From Salvia splendens (taxonomy: Eukaryota; Streptophyta; Magnoliopsida; Lamiales; Lamiaceae): a stretch of DNA of 64,000 nucleotides. Location: the NCBI RefSeq assembly GCF_004379255.2, contig NC_056047.1, forward strand, positions 21,342,293 through 21,406,292, written 5' to 3'. Shown in pieces: positions 31,419 through 43,207 of the stretch. The stretch's first letter is position 1. Each line of letters opens with the position of its first letter. The notes beneath the pieces are model-generated. The model made no database searches, had not been told where the DNA came from, and saw nothing but the letters and a program-made list of their open reading frames with translations. A program made the translations under genes and the position numbers.

Positions 31419-32436
31419 TGCGCAATTTCACGATCAAGTCTTCAAGGGTCATTTGCTTTCGCTTGTGTTTCAGATAGCTCTTGAAGTCCTTCCAACTAGG
31501 AGGAAGCTTGTCGATGATCGTGCACCTTAAGAATTTGTCGGGCAAGGTCATCCCTTCAGTCACTAGTGCGTGGATGATCATTTGGAGCTCTTGAACTTGC
31601 TCCATGATGGGTCGAGAGTCGACCATCTTGTAGTCCATAAATTTGGATGCTACAACTTGTTCAGTACCTGCAGTATTATCTATGCTATACTTTCTTTCTA
31701 GGCTTTCCCACATCTCTTTTGATGTGGTTACAACGGAGTATACATTGTACAAACTATCATCTAAAGCACTTAGAATGAAATTTTTACAAAGATAATCTTC
31801 TTTTCTCCAAGCTTCATAGTCCGTCATGACTTCGAGTCTGGTCTCTTGATCGCTTGGCGTGGGCGGCTCGTTTTCCGTGAGGAAGTTGGCGACGCCCAAT
31901 GTTGTCAAGTAGAACAACATCTTTTGGTACCACCTTTTGAAGTTAGATCCTCCTGACTTTGGTGGCTTCTCGACAGGTGGCATCATTCTTGGTGTCAAAG
32001 GTGCCGAACTTGGTCCATGGAAGGAACCAATTATGTTGCCCCCGAAGGAGTCAACAACGTGGTTGGGCATAGAGCCCCCACCATTCATGTTGGGCATAGA
32101 GCCCGCCATGGTCGTACCAGCTCCGAAGGGACTAGCACCCGCATGAGACCCGAAGGCCTCAGCATTCGTGTGAGACCCAAAGGCCCCAACACTCGATCCA
32201 TTAAAGGATCCGAAGGAACCATTAAAAGTGGAACCAACCGATCCGCTCGAGGTGGATCCGCCAGTGGGCCCAAGGGGTTTAACCAACTCCTACGGGGTTG
32301 TTGATGAAGATGGATAGCGCCCGGGAGTGGGCATCATCGTCGGAATCGACGAGGTGTTGACAGGTGCAGTGGTAGCCATGGTGGAGGAAATGGCGGCGGC
32401 GGGGGTGGTAGCAGCGGTGTTGGATTCAGTCGACAT
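31333..32436 (-). pseudogene. Copia gag with in-frame stop
   Basis: Probable start MSTESNTAATTP at 32436. An in-frame TAG (32287-32289) interrupts it. Beyond that a Gly/Ser-rich stretch (FGSHTNAEAFGSHAGASPFG repeats) leads into the UBN2-type gag (FKRWYQKMLFYLTTL, DYEAWRKEDYLCKNFILSAL, MWESLERKY). The last part overlaps the next frame at 31333-31418. Confidence 0.85.
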
Positions 32437-32524
32437 CTCCAGCAAAGGTGTTAAATGTTTCGAAAGTGTTAAGTTCAGTTTATAGTCCAAATTCCTTCAA
32501 AGACAAGTTATCTCTTCTTGCGAA

Positions 32525-33638
32525 TGTTGGTTTCTGGGATTACAAGAGATACAGCCGGGAGTAATACAACCCAAAAGAAGGAATACAAGAGGGGAAACTG
32601 AACTGAAATGAAATTATAATTGAGAAATCGAAACAGTAACCGTAAACAGTTGTTTAGCCGAGTCGAGGAGGCCTCTTTCCGCAAGACGAGATACGCCCCG
32701 GTAGTGCTCTCGGTTTGGCATGTCGTCCCCAAAGATAAAAGGACTACGTCTCTGGTGAAGCAGCACCGCAATCAACAGAGCTCCGGCGAACTGGATGGAG
32801 GAGAGGGCAGAGCTTTCGACAGAAAACAATGCAGAGAGAGGGAGAGAGCTTATGATGCAAATGCTTGTGAATGTTGTGAATAATGTGTCTAATGCAGTGG
32901 ATTGGCTAGCCTATTTATAGGCCAAGCCACCATGCAGGGTCAACCAAGTCATGAAGGCTCATCATGGCGCATTCGTAACCGTCGGCGGTTACAAGCTTGT
33001 GGCAGGAGTGTGCCTTACGCGTGAGAAGAGTGTGGATTTCTCACGTGGCAGCCGTGTAGGCTTTGACTGTGCCACGCTTGACGATGTGTCAATCCACTTG
33101 GATTGCTGACTCAGCGGTGGTCTAAAAAGATTACTACGGGTCCAGACCAAAGCCCAAAGACCACCCAAAGACCACCCAAAGACCAATTGCCAAGATCCAA
33201 GTCCAAGTCCAAGTCCAAGATCAAGATCGAGATCGAGACTGAGCCCGAGTCCGAGGCCCGCGGTCCGTTACCGCGACCACGAGCACGAGCACGAGCACGG
33301 GCACGGGCGGGCGGCAACGGCGGCGTGCGCGTGTGGCCTCTTTCACCGATCTTGGTCCACTATAATTATTAAGTAACATAAAGTTACTTAATTTAAGCAC
33401 ATTAAAATATGTGTCACTTCTCCAATGTGAGATAATTAAAACCTAATCATGCACAACTTTAATCCACTATTTCTCACTCACCGGAAATCGGATTTGAGAA
33501 TGTGAATATACTACATTTATCTACGTAAAATGTAGATCGACGCTATATCATTTAATTTCTCAAAATTAGATGTCTCGTCACTTTTATTATTTGGTCAAAA
33601 TCCATTAATCGGGCATATATTATTCCATGATTTCTACA
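32525..33638 (-). repeat. 5' LTR of copia element
   Basis: Partner of 26447-27575. Minus-strand TATAAATA is at 32912-32919. The repeat region about 33190-33310 differs in length and sequence from its partner, whereas the rest aligns well. Confidence 0.95.
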
Positions 33639-33977
33639 GTAGACTGGTTGTAAACGTCGTTCACAAATGTAACACAGTCGGTTCTGTGCAATGCTTTGCA
33701 AAAGAAATAGAATTTCACAATCTAGCTAGACTTTGACTACCTATCGCGAAAGATTGCAAAGTGAGATAAGTCTTTCTTGCTATTTACCGAAAGACAAGAT
33801 CTTTGTGATTGTTATTTCTTAATCATTGTTGACATAACATTGCACCAAATTGATTTAAGAAAAGGTATAAGTTTTTCGTAATCCAAGAATCTTGATATCT
33901 TGCGTGGTGATGTTCAATATCTAGAGGTGCTAGTATTGCTATTGCAATGAATCGTGCGCTAGGTGAGTCTAGTATGG
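33639..33977. other. Intergenic DNA
   Basis: Target site and flanking DNA of the copia insertion, with no gene seen. Confidence 0.5.
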
Positions 33978-33979
33978 TA

Positions 33980-34243
33980 CTCCCACCGTCCCGGCTAAGA
34001 TGACACATTTCTTGGCCGGCATGGGAATTTAGGAGCTATTAGTTAATGTGTTTGATTGGAGAGAGAAAATGTGGGTGTAAATATTATAATAGAGAGAGAA
34101 AGAAAGATGAATATTTTAATAAGAGTGAGAAAAAGTGGTTGGGTGTGCTAAATGAAGAGAGAAAGTTTCCAAAAAAGGAAATGTGTCATCTTATTGGACA
34201 AACTAAAAAGGAAAATGTGTCATCTTAAGTGGGACGGAGAAAG
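33980..34243. mobile_element. Stowaway MITE
   Basis: Ends CTCCCACCGTCCCGGCTAAG and inverse CTTAAGTGGGACGGAGAAAG, flanked by TA on both sides (33978-33979 and 34244-34245). Size 264 bp, non-coding. ACTCCCTCCGTCC-type ends with a TA duplication define Stowaway/Tc1-mariner MITEs. Confidence 0.85.
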
Positions 34244-34435
34244 TAATATTCTCAAGAGATGTTCGCCATAAATATGCGCTATTCAAGAAATCCAGTCGGT
34301 TGAAATTATTCCATGAATGATAAATATATTTTTCGAACTATTCCACTCTTGGAAAGAGATGTTACTTAATCAAATTCAATAGCAGACTTAATTTAATTGA
34401 CGATTATTTAAATCTTAAGCGCGAAAAATAATATA

Positions 34436-34651
34436 CTCCCTCCGTCCCACTCAAGATGACCACATTCCTGAGTGACACATAGTTTTAGGTGGAATAGTTG
34501 TTTGTGATAAAGTAGAGTGGAAAAAGTGATTGAATATTTTAATGAGGAGAGAGGAAAGTGAGATTCAATTCCAAATACAGAAAGTGAACATCTTGAATGG
34601 GATAAACTAAAAAAAAGAAAGGTGGATATATCATGAATGAGATGGGAGGAG
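34436..34651. mobile_element. Stowaway MITE
   Basis: Ends CTCCCTCCGTCCCACTCAAG and inverse CATGAATGAGATGGGAGGAG, TA duplication at 34434-34435 and 34652-34653. 216 bp. Confidence 0.85.
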
Positions 34652-34653
34652 TA

Positions 34654-35233
34654 CTAAAGAGGAAAGCCTTGAATATTCATAATTTCGAATTGGACGGACA
34701 ATCAATATTATATTATTATAATGACTAATTGTAATATTCTGTTTGAGTTTGAAGTTAATTGGGACTAAGTTTAAATTATATATAACCCTTAAAGATTTTA
34801 GATGTATGGAATTAAAATACAATGGTTTGACTGATTTCTTGTTATAAACAATTGATTTTAAAATATGTCTGAATACATATTCATTATCACTCTTCAGTAG
34901 GTAGTAAACACGTAATGTTTTAATTCACAAATTATGTTAGTAAAAGAAATAATAAGTGAGTGCGTGTGGGTGAGTTGTCTAAGTTGTAGAGTGGTAATGT
35001 CCGAAGTCAAAAATCTTGAGTTTGTGTCTATCATGAGTCACGACGTGACTTTTAAAAATATATAATCATTTCCCATTTTAAAAAAAAGAGTGAAACTCCT
35101 TAATTTAAAATATTAAAAATATTGTAATATTATAGAATTATATTTCCCAATGTTAATAATTAGACTTTTTAAAATAAATAAAACATGTAATATATCTAAA
35201 AAGTAAAAGTTCAGATATTATAAAGTAGGGCCG
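34654..35233. other. AT-rich intergenic DNA left of element 2
   Basis: No gene. Contains a candidate SINE and runs into the insertion site of element 2 (left 5 bp GGCCG). Confidence 0.5.
34969..35095 (+). repeat. Possible tRNA-derived SINE fragment
   Basis: TTGTAGAGTGG (34984-34994) differs from an A box at one position. GTTTGTGTC (35020-35028) is a weak B box two changes from the consensus, and an A-rich tail follows. There is no clear target duplication. Confidence 0.3.
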
Positions 35234-36287
35234 TGATAAGGCCTATTTCATGCATCGGTTTAGGGGTAAAATGTATGCTACTTGATCAGTTTATCGCGCA
35301 AAGCGAGTGTTAATTGTGCAGGAATGCCGCTTGACCAAGGGCAACAAGGCCAAGCTGATCAAGTTTGTACAAAAGGCGAAAAAGGCCAAAAAATCGGGTG
35401 GATTGATCAAGGGGGTGATCAAGCAGTTAGGCAGGGACCACTGTATTCTAGAAGAAAGACACGTGAGGCTAATGCACTGGATGGCGATCATCAATCGGTT
35501 ATCAAGGATGACATTCTAGAAGGGGACACGTGTTGATGCGTAAGACGCAAGGACGAAGCCAAATCCCCATTCCGTTATTGAAGAACCGCTGCATTCTAGA
35601 AGAAGAGCACGTATCAATCGATGAGAAGCTCAATCCCAGCAAGGACGAATATTCGCTGCCAAAGATGTTACCCCAGCTGCAGATTGTTGCGACGAGCTTA
35701 TAAATAGAGGATGTGCCACCATAATGAGGGGCTTCTTCTTTTAATCTTCATTTTTATCTTCTCTTTTTATCTTCTCTTTTTGTATTTCGCATGTTCACAA
35801 TACTGTTTAGAGCATTAAGTATAAAAATCGGAGTTATTTTGTTTTCGTCATCTCGATTACTGTTCCAGTCTAGTTAAACTTTAAAGTCTCTGATCTAGTA
35901 TTTAATCATGATGAATGACAAAGTGTTTTGTGTTTTCATAGCCAGCTTAGGTAGTTAAGTCCTTTTCCAGCATGATGAGTTACTTGATCAAGTAGATAGT
36001 TTATATTATGCCTAGCGTAATCCAGTAGCTTAAAAACTCCCAACTTAAAGCGTGGCAGCAGTTCACTATTCACACACTCAACACACCGGTTTCTCTGTGG
36101 GATCGACCCCGAACTTGCCGCTTTACTGTTAAAGTAGTGCAAATTTGGGAGTTATAAATATTTCTTTCGGTGGAGCGAGAGAGAACGCCTTGATCAAGTA
36201 GAAACGACATTTGCTAACTGATCCACTCGGTTCGGTTATCTTCCATATTGCTTGATCCAATCCGTGCTTTTCTCCCGAAGCCCACCA
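35234..36287 (+). repeat. 5' LTR of element 2
   Basis: TG...CA ends. Lacks about 220 bp that are present in the 3' LTR (about 52865-53090) but keeps about 40 bp (near 36060-36105) that the 3' LTR lost. Eight or so differences in the first 230 bp. TATAAATA is at 35699-35706. Confidence 0.92.
35699..35706 (+). promoter_or_regulatory. TATA box in element 2 LTR (twin at 52784-52791)
   Basis: TATAAATAGAGG context, conserved in both LTRs. Confidence 0.6.
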
Positions 36288-36290
36288 AAA

Positions 36291-36308
36291 TGGCGCCATT
36301 GCTGGGGA
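36291..36308 (+). other. Primer binding site of element 2
   Basis: TGGCGCCATTGCTGGGGA differs at two positions from the site in element 1, both G to A or C to T type changes. It lies 3 bp after the LTR. Confidence 0.85.
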
Positions 36309-36395
36309 AACATGGTGTTATTACATTGATGTGTTTAGTGCATAGGTGTAAATAGTTTTATTTCCTTCTTTTCAGATTTGTTTTACTTTCCTTTT

Positions 36396-39300
36396 ATGAG
36401 AAGGTACCACCGCGAAAGACACTGGAATCATCCTCTCATATACAGAGATACAAACGCTCATTGGCGAGTCCAGGAAGCCGGTGTTGTTACCACTCGATAC
36501 AGAGCCGCATCAGAGGCAGCAGCCGCTGAGCAACTGACCAGCGAGGAAGAAGGAGAACAGAACTCGCCACCTAAACCACCACCACTTGAGCAAGCAGAAG
36601 CAGAGATGGCCCTCGTCGACAACGATTCAGGAATCGGCACCCTACATGCCCACGACGAGAAAGAGCCCACCCATGACATCGCTATTACTCCAGGAATGCA
36701 GATGATCGCGATCAAATCAGGGGTGTTTGCCGTATTGTCAAATTTTTATGGCCTCTCGAAGGAGTGTCCTTACGCCTTTCTGGAAGAATTTTACAGATAC
36801 TGTGATATTCAGCCCGTTCCGGCTGGATCCACATCCGAAGATTATAGGCTCAAGGCCATACCCTTCGTCTTGAAGGTTAACGCAGAGGTCTGGGTGTCGA
36901 GGTTGCCAGAAGGATCGATTAGAACATGGGCCGAGTTTCGCATGATTTTTTTTGACCGCTTTTTCCCAGCGTCGAAGACGAGCGCCCTGAAGAGGGAGAT
37001 CACAGAGGCGAGACAGGAGTATGATGAACCTCTAGGCCAGTATTGGGATAGATTTCAAGGCCTGCTTCCAGCATGCCCTAACCACAAGATGGGAGATCGT
37101 GAGGTCTATTCAACCTTCTATGGCGGACTCACAGTGGACAGCAAAAATGACCTCAACCTAGCAGCCCAAGGGGATTTCTCAAAAACCTCATTTAGACAAG
37201 CAAAGAGTATTCTGGAGAGGCTAATCGAAGCCAAGAGATCATATGAAACCTCCCGCGGCCAATACAGACGAGAGGTCGTGCACGCAGCGGAGGCAAGAAG
37301 TGATGAAAAGCTGGAGGCTCGATTCGAGCAACTGGAGAAGAAGCTACTAGAGGCAGTAGAAAAGTCCAGATCGTCTCCCCCGCCTGCACCCAAGGAGAAG
37401 CCTTATGTGCCACCACCGCCGGAGGAGCACCACTACTATTACTGCGAGTTCCCACCTGAAGCGGAACCGCAACCTCAGGTGAATGCAGTCGGCCATTGGA
37501 ACGCAAACGGCAACTGGATCCAAGGAAAGCAGAGGAATGCTCCGTGGAGAGACCATCCCAATTTCAGGTGGAGTGATCAGAACCAAAGCCAACCGCCTCA
37601 ACCGTCCACACAACAAATACAATCCTCTGAAGGGCAGCTCAATTGGCCCGCTCGGAACCAAGAGAGATCAAACAACGGAGGGAACAGAATGCAGGGTGGT
37701 CAAGCGAACTGGTCAGGTGGACCACAAGGCAGTTGGTCAAGCGGTCCTCAAGGGAACTGGTCCAGTGGATGACAACCTAATTGGTCAAGCAGACAGCAGG
37801 AAGGAAATTGAGGCTACAGACATCAGGGACCCAGTCAAGCAACCAGGGGAGACAACCGGACAACCATGTGGTGAGTAATGTCCCGCCACATCAAAGAGGC
37901 AACCAACAGCACAACCAGCCACAGTACCAGCCAGACCACTATGGGTCGTCCGACTACGCTCAGCCAAACCACGGTGGGGGGCCATCGAATCAAAGATACA
38001 ACCGACACCCCAATGAAGGTCAATGAGAAATGATAGCCCCGCACCATCCTAATGATGCGATGCGAGAAATTCAAGAGGCTCAGAAAGAGCAAAGGACAGC
38101 GCTGGACATGCTTACAAAGCAGTTATCTCAAGTTGCCATATCGCTAGGAGAGCTGAGAGGTAACAAAGGGAAAATTCCTGCCATGGTGCAGCAGCCTGGG
38201 CGTGAGAATATAAGTGAAATCTCCCTGAGGTCGAGGAAGGTATACCAGAGCCCCAGCCCTCCTGCAATGTCCCCAGCATCTATGCCTAGACAGAGCCACC
38301 AAGAAGAAGGAGAGTCGAGTGGAGCGGATCAAACGGAAGGGAAAGAGAAAGGCAAAGCGAAGGTGGGAAGTTAGGCCACAAGAGAAAGTCAAGGAGAAGA
38401 AGCTGAGAAGGTCAAGCCGTACCCATATCGTGGAATGGTCACCAGGAAGAGAGACGCCACGATCGATGTGGCCAGTATGTTCAAAGATGTGGAAGTCAAG
38501 GTGCCACTCTTGACGACATTGAAGATGCCCCCAATCAGCAAGTTTATAAAGGACTACCTGGCGGGGATGGTCAACGAAGAAGGGAGAATGATTATAGAGG
38601 AGAACGTCTCTGCCGTGATCTAGAAGAGTGACCTCCCATCGAAAAAGACCGACCTAGGAATGTTCACGCTCCCGATTTCAATTGGGGATATTAAAGTGGA
38701 GCACGCCATGTGTGATTTAGGGACATCCATCAACGTTATGCCATACTCCATTTATAAGAGGCTGGGAGAGGCCAAACTCGTCGATACTGACATCATGATA
38801 CAATTGGCCGACAGATCTTGCATTCACCCGGAGGGAATTCTGGAAGATGTAATCGTGAAGGTCAATGATTTTCTATACCCAGCAGACTTTTTCGTCATCA
38901 AGATGACAGAGCCAGCAGCAAGGGAGTCAAGTGGAGTTCTACTAGGAAGGTCGTTCCTATCTACGGCCAGCACCATAATTGACGTCTGTAATGGGACGAT
39001 CAGCTTTGATTTCAATGGAGAGCAGTTTACGTTCAACATCGACGAAGCGATGAAGCGGCTGTCAGACAGTGAAAATGTGTACTCGGTGGACGTGACTGAG
39101 CCAATGGTGCAGGAGTATCTGGAGGAGGAATTCCTACAAATGCAGTTCACTAACTCTGCAGCGGATGAAGAGGTTGAGAGAGAAGTCGCAGAATGGTATG
39201 AAGCCATGAACGTCGGTGAAATGGATGATCAAGCCATCGTGAAAGCGATGATGGATTTTTGCGAGCGACCGAGACCAGTTGGGTCAAGCGGGAAGGCTCA

Positions 39301-42300
39301 AGTGTCTAGTCTCGAAAAGCTGCCTGATCAAGGCAATCCACTGAAAAGAGAAATGGAAGAGAATCCTCTGCCTACTGAAGTGCCAAAACCCACGAAGGAG
39401 TTAAAGCCCCTTCCAGCACATTTGAAGTAAGCCTATCTGGGGGAAGACGAAACAATGCCAGTTATCATCAACAGTCAGTTGACCTAGGGGCAGGAAGACA
39501 GATTGCTAGTAGTACTAAAGCACAACCAGAAAGCCATAGGATGGAAGCTGACAGATCTGGTGGGCATCAGCCCAGACTTGTGCATGCACCACATCTGATT
39601 GGAGGAAGGAGCTAAACCACACCGTGACCAGCAACGCAAACTCAACCCCAACATGAGGGAAGAGGTGCTCAAGGAGATAGTCAAGCTGGTCTCCATAGGA
39701 ATCATCTACTCCATCCCTGATAGTAACTGGGTCAGCCCAGTACATATGGTGCCGAAGAAAGACGGAATCCAGGTTGTGAAAAATGAGAAGAATGAGCTGA
39801 TTCCTACACGGACAGTCACTGGGTGGAGGATGTGCATGGACTACAGGAAACTGAACGCAGCCACAAAGAATGATCACTTCCCTCTGCCATTCATTGACCA
39901 GATGCTTGAGAAATTGGTGGGGAAGCAATATTCCAGTTTCCTTGATGGGTACAGTGGCTACTTCCAGATCGCGGTGAATCTAGAGGACTAAGAGAAAACC
40001 ACATTCACATGCCCTTTCGACACCTACGCCTACAGAATGATACCGTTTGGCCTTTGCAACGCCCCAGGCACTTTCCAAAGATGCATGATGAGCATTTTCT
40101 TTGATTTGTTAGAGGATTGCATAGAGATCTTCATGTACGATTTTACCGTCTATGGGGACACATTTGATCAAGGGCTACAGAGCCTGAACAGAGTGCTGGA
40201 AATGTGCCGGCAGAAGGACTTGGTTCTAAATTTTGAGAAGTGCCATTTCATGGTCACTGAAGGAATAGTCCTGGGCCATGTGGTGTCAAACAGATGGATA
40301 AAGGTGGATCAAGCCAAGGTGGCCGTTATAGCGAAACTCCCATACCCGATGAATCAGAAGGAGATCAGGGCTTTCTTGGGCCACGCGGGATTTTACATGC
40401 GATTTATCAAAGATTTTGCAAAGATAGCCCAGCCCCTGACTAGACTACTCCAGAACGATGAGGAGTTCGAGTTTTCTGATGCTTGCAAAGCCGTCTTCCA
40501 GCTATTGAAGGACAGACTGAACAGCTCTCTGATTATCCACGCCCCCGACTGGAGTCACCCCTTCGAGGTGATGTGCGATGCAAGCGACTATGCAGTGGGG
40601 GCGGTCTTGGGTTAGAAAATCGATGGGAAGAGTTATGTTATCTTCTACTCGTCAAAATCTCTTAATCAAGCGCAGAAGAATCATGATACCACCGAGAAGG
40701 AGATGCTGTCAGTGGTCTATGCTTTTGAGAAGTTCAGGCCCTATCTACTGGGTGCGAAGGTGATTGTCTACACAGACCACTTGGCGATCAAATACCTCTT
40801 GGCTAAGAAGGAGTCTAAACCGCGTCTGATTAGATGGGTCCTCCTATTACAAGAGTTCAACTGGGAGACGGTCGACAAGAAAGGAACCGAGAACAGAGTG
40901 GCTGATCACTTAAGCCGGATTATGCAAGAAGATAATGGGGAAGCTATCTCAGACGCTTTCCCTGAGGAGCATTTATATCTGATCAAGGCAACATCTGAAC
41001 TTTAGTGGATCAACCGAGCAGAGAGGATTGATCAAGCTGACCAAGGAAGAGAGATCCATCAAAGGCATAAGGAGCCATGGTTTGCGGACATGACCAACTA
41101 TCTAGTGACGGGCGAGCTGTCAGGAAAAGATGAAGCCACGAGAGCACAGAAGCAGAAGCTCAAAAGTGACTCCCGATACTTCTATTGGGATGATCCGTAT
41201 TTGTGGAAGATGGGGGTGGATCAAGTCATCCAGCACTGCATACCAGATTGGGAACAAGAGAACGTGTTGGTCCACTGCCACACACTAGCTTGTGGCGGTA
41301 ACTTTGGTCCAAAGAAGACAGCGCGGAAAGTGCTTGACAGTGGTTTTTACTGGCCCTCCATCCATAAAGATGCCTACGAGTTTGCAAGAGATGCCCAAGA
41401 TGCCAGCTGACTGGAGGAATTTCTGCAAGAGATGAGATGCCACATATCCCCATAATAGTATGCGAGATATTCGATGATTGGGGAATGAATTTCATGGGGC
41501 CTTTCCCTTCATCTGAAGACAATCTCTACATTCTGGTGGCAGTGGACTATGTGTCCAAATGGATAGAAGCAAAGGCGACAAGGACGTGTGAGTCCAGGGA
41601 GGTGGCCAAGTTCTTAAAGTCAAACATCTTTACCCGTTACGGGGTACCGCGAGCCATCATCTCTGATCAAGGGACTCACTTCGTCAACAAGACTATTGAA
41701 GCATTGGTGAGGAAATATGGCGTCCACCACCGACTGTCCACACCTTACCACCTGCAGTCAAATGGCCAGGCTGAAGTATCTAACAGAGAGATCAAGGCTA
41801 TCTTGCAGAAGACGGTGAACCCCACGAGAAAAGATTGGAGCCGTCGACTGGAGGACGCGCTCTGGGCTTACAGAACCGCTTTCAAGACGCTAATTGGAAT
41901 GTCCCCCTACCGTCTGGTATTCGGGAAGATGTGTCATTTGCCTGTGGGAGTCGAGCATCAGACTTTTTGGGCAATCAAAGAGATGAACTTGAACACTGAG
42001 ACTTGCGCTGGAGAAAGAAAGTTACAGCTGTAGGAGCTTGAAGAGCTCCGCCTTGACGCTTATGACTCTGCCATGTGGTATAAGGAAAAGACAAAGATGT
42101 GGCACGACAAGAAGGAGCTAAAGGTGGGCCAGAAAGTGCTACTCTTCCAGTCAAGACTCAAGCTGATGCCTGGGAAGTTGCGGTCAAGGTGGATCGGCCC
42201 CTATACCATCATCGCCATCAGAGCAAATGGAGCAATCGAACTCCAAGGAAGCGATCCTGATTCGCCTTCCTTTTTGGTGAATGGGCATAGGGTGAAGCCA

Positions 42301-42369
42301 TATAGAGATGGAATGGAGGCATGTGTGGTGGACGACATTCCACTACTCATGCCTAACTCTCGCCAGTAA
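36396..42369 (+). pseudogene. Ty3/gypsy gag-pol of element 2, many stops
   Basis: From ATG 36396 the gag reads through capsid (TWAEFRMIFFDRFFPASKT) and a QN-rich region to a frame break near 37770. Protease with CDLGTSINVMP (about 38720), reverse transcriptase (about 39720-40260), RNase H ([20 protein letters not shown]) and integrase ([31 protein letters not shown]) follow. The integrase first acidic residue is N in MNF instead of the D in element 1. The RT active site is FMYDF rather than FMDDF (codon 40136-40138). In-frame stops lie at 38621, 39428, 39485, 39596, 39989, 40613, 41003 and 42031, and the integrase zinc region is shifted at about 41384. The copy is enzymatically dead. Confidence 0.92.
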
Positions 42370-42948
42370 AGCAGGTAAATGGAGTGACTGGGTACTTTTG
42401 GGTAGTCTGCTTGATCAAGCAACAAATTTCAAAACCTACAAAACTGATCAAGTGACTTCCTAAGGGCACTCAGTCAAGTCCTTGGTAGTTAGTGTACATA
42501 TTTTTTGTGTTTTAAACTGATCAAGTGGTTAATAATTAGGTATTCATCTGGAATTAATAGTCCACTTGATCAGTTGAAATTTGAATTTAATTGGTGGGTT
42601 ACAGTGGTTGAATTGATCAGGGCAGGATGATGACAGGATGCGTGCACTCATTGAAAAGGTATCGGAGAGCGCTAACTGGTGCATTGAAAAGTCGTACAGG
42701 AGAAAGGAAGCGTATCGGGGAAGCTAAGCCAGCTGTCGCTCTGAAAAAGCGTGCCTGTACTCGAAGCGTCACAGGGATCTCAATAGTCGAGATCTCGGTA
42801 TAAAAGGTAGCTTTCTGAACCGTATTTCACTTTTGCCCAACCGCCTATAGTACACTGAATTGGCTCTCATCCATACCTCTCAAAGCTTCAGAGCCCTTTC
42901 CCAAGTTATCATCCCTTCCACAGAAATCACCCATAGCCATCACCAAAA
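42370..42948 (+). other. Spacer between gag-pol and ORF2, element 2
   Basis: 579 bp, non-coding, with several TGATCAAG words in its first half. It contains TATAAAAG at 42799-42806, 143 bp before the ORF2 start, and a C-rich leader. Confidence 0.6.
42799..42806 (+). promoter_or_regulatory. Possible internal TATA box for ORF2
   Basis: TATAAAAGGTAGC lies 143 bp upstream of ATG 42949. The LTR of element 1 has TATAAAAGGTAGCC, so the match extends beyond the TATA core. Role as an internal promoter is inference. Confidence 0.4.
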
Positions 42949-43207
42949 ATGAAAATCACTCAACTCAGCACTTCTTCCTCATCCTCAAGGGCCGGCACTA
43001 GCAGTGGTGACCGAAGACCCCCGTCCCCAGCCAAAACAGTACCAGAAACCCCCTGTCCTTCCACACCAACCACCGCAGTCCTCCGTCACAACCTAGCACC
43101 GCCGCTCCACTTCCTACAGTGGACCCGACCGCCATGAGGCGCCTAGAGAATATCTTCTGTGGCATAGCCACTGAAACAGATCCCGCGGCGGCTTACGCCA
43201 CCCTTAA

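Larger units (their letters stand above)
26447..33638 (-). mobile_element. Ty1/copia retrotransposon (decayed), perfect GTAGA target duplication
   Basis: LTRs at 26447-27575 and 32525-33638 flank minus-strand coding in the copia order gag, protease, integrase, reverse transcriptase, RNase H. GTAGA occurs on both sides (26442-26446 and 33639-33643). Coding is split over several frames, so the copy is inactive. The primer region next to the 5' LTR (minus strand TTCGCAAGAAGAGATAAC) does not begin with TGG and does not fit the usual initiator-Met primer. Confidence 0.95.
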
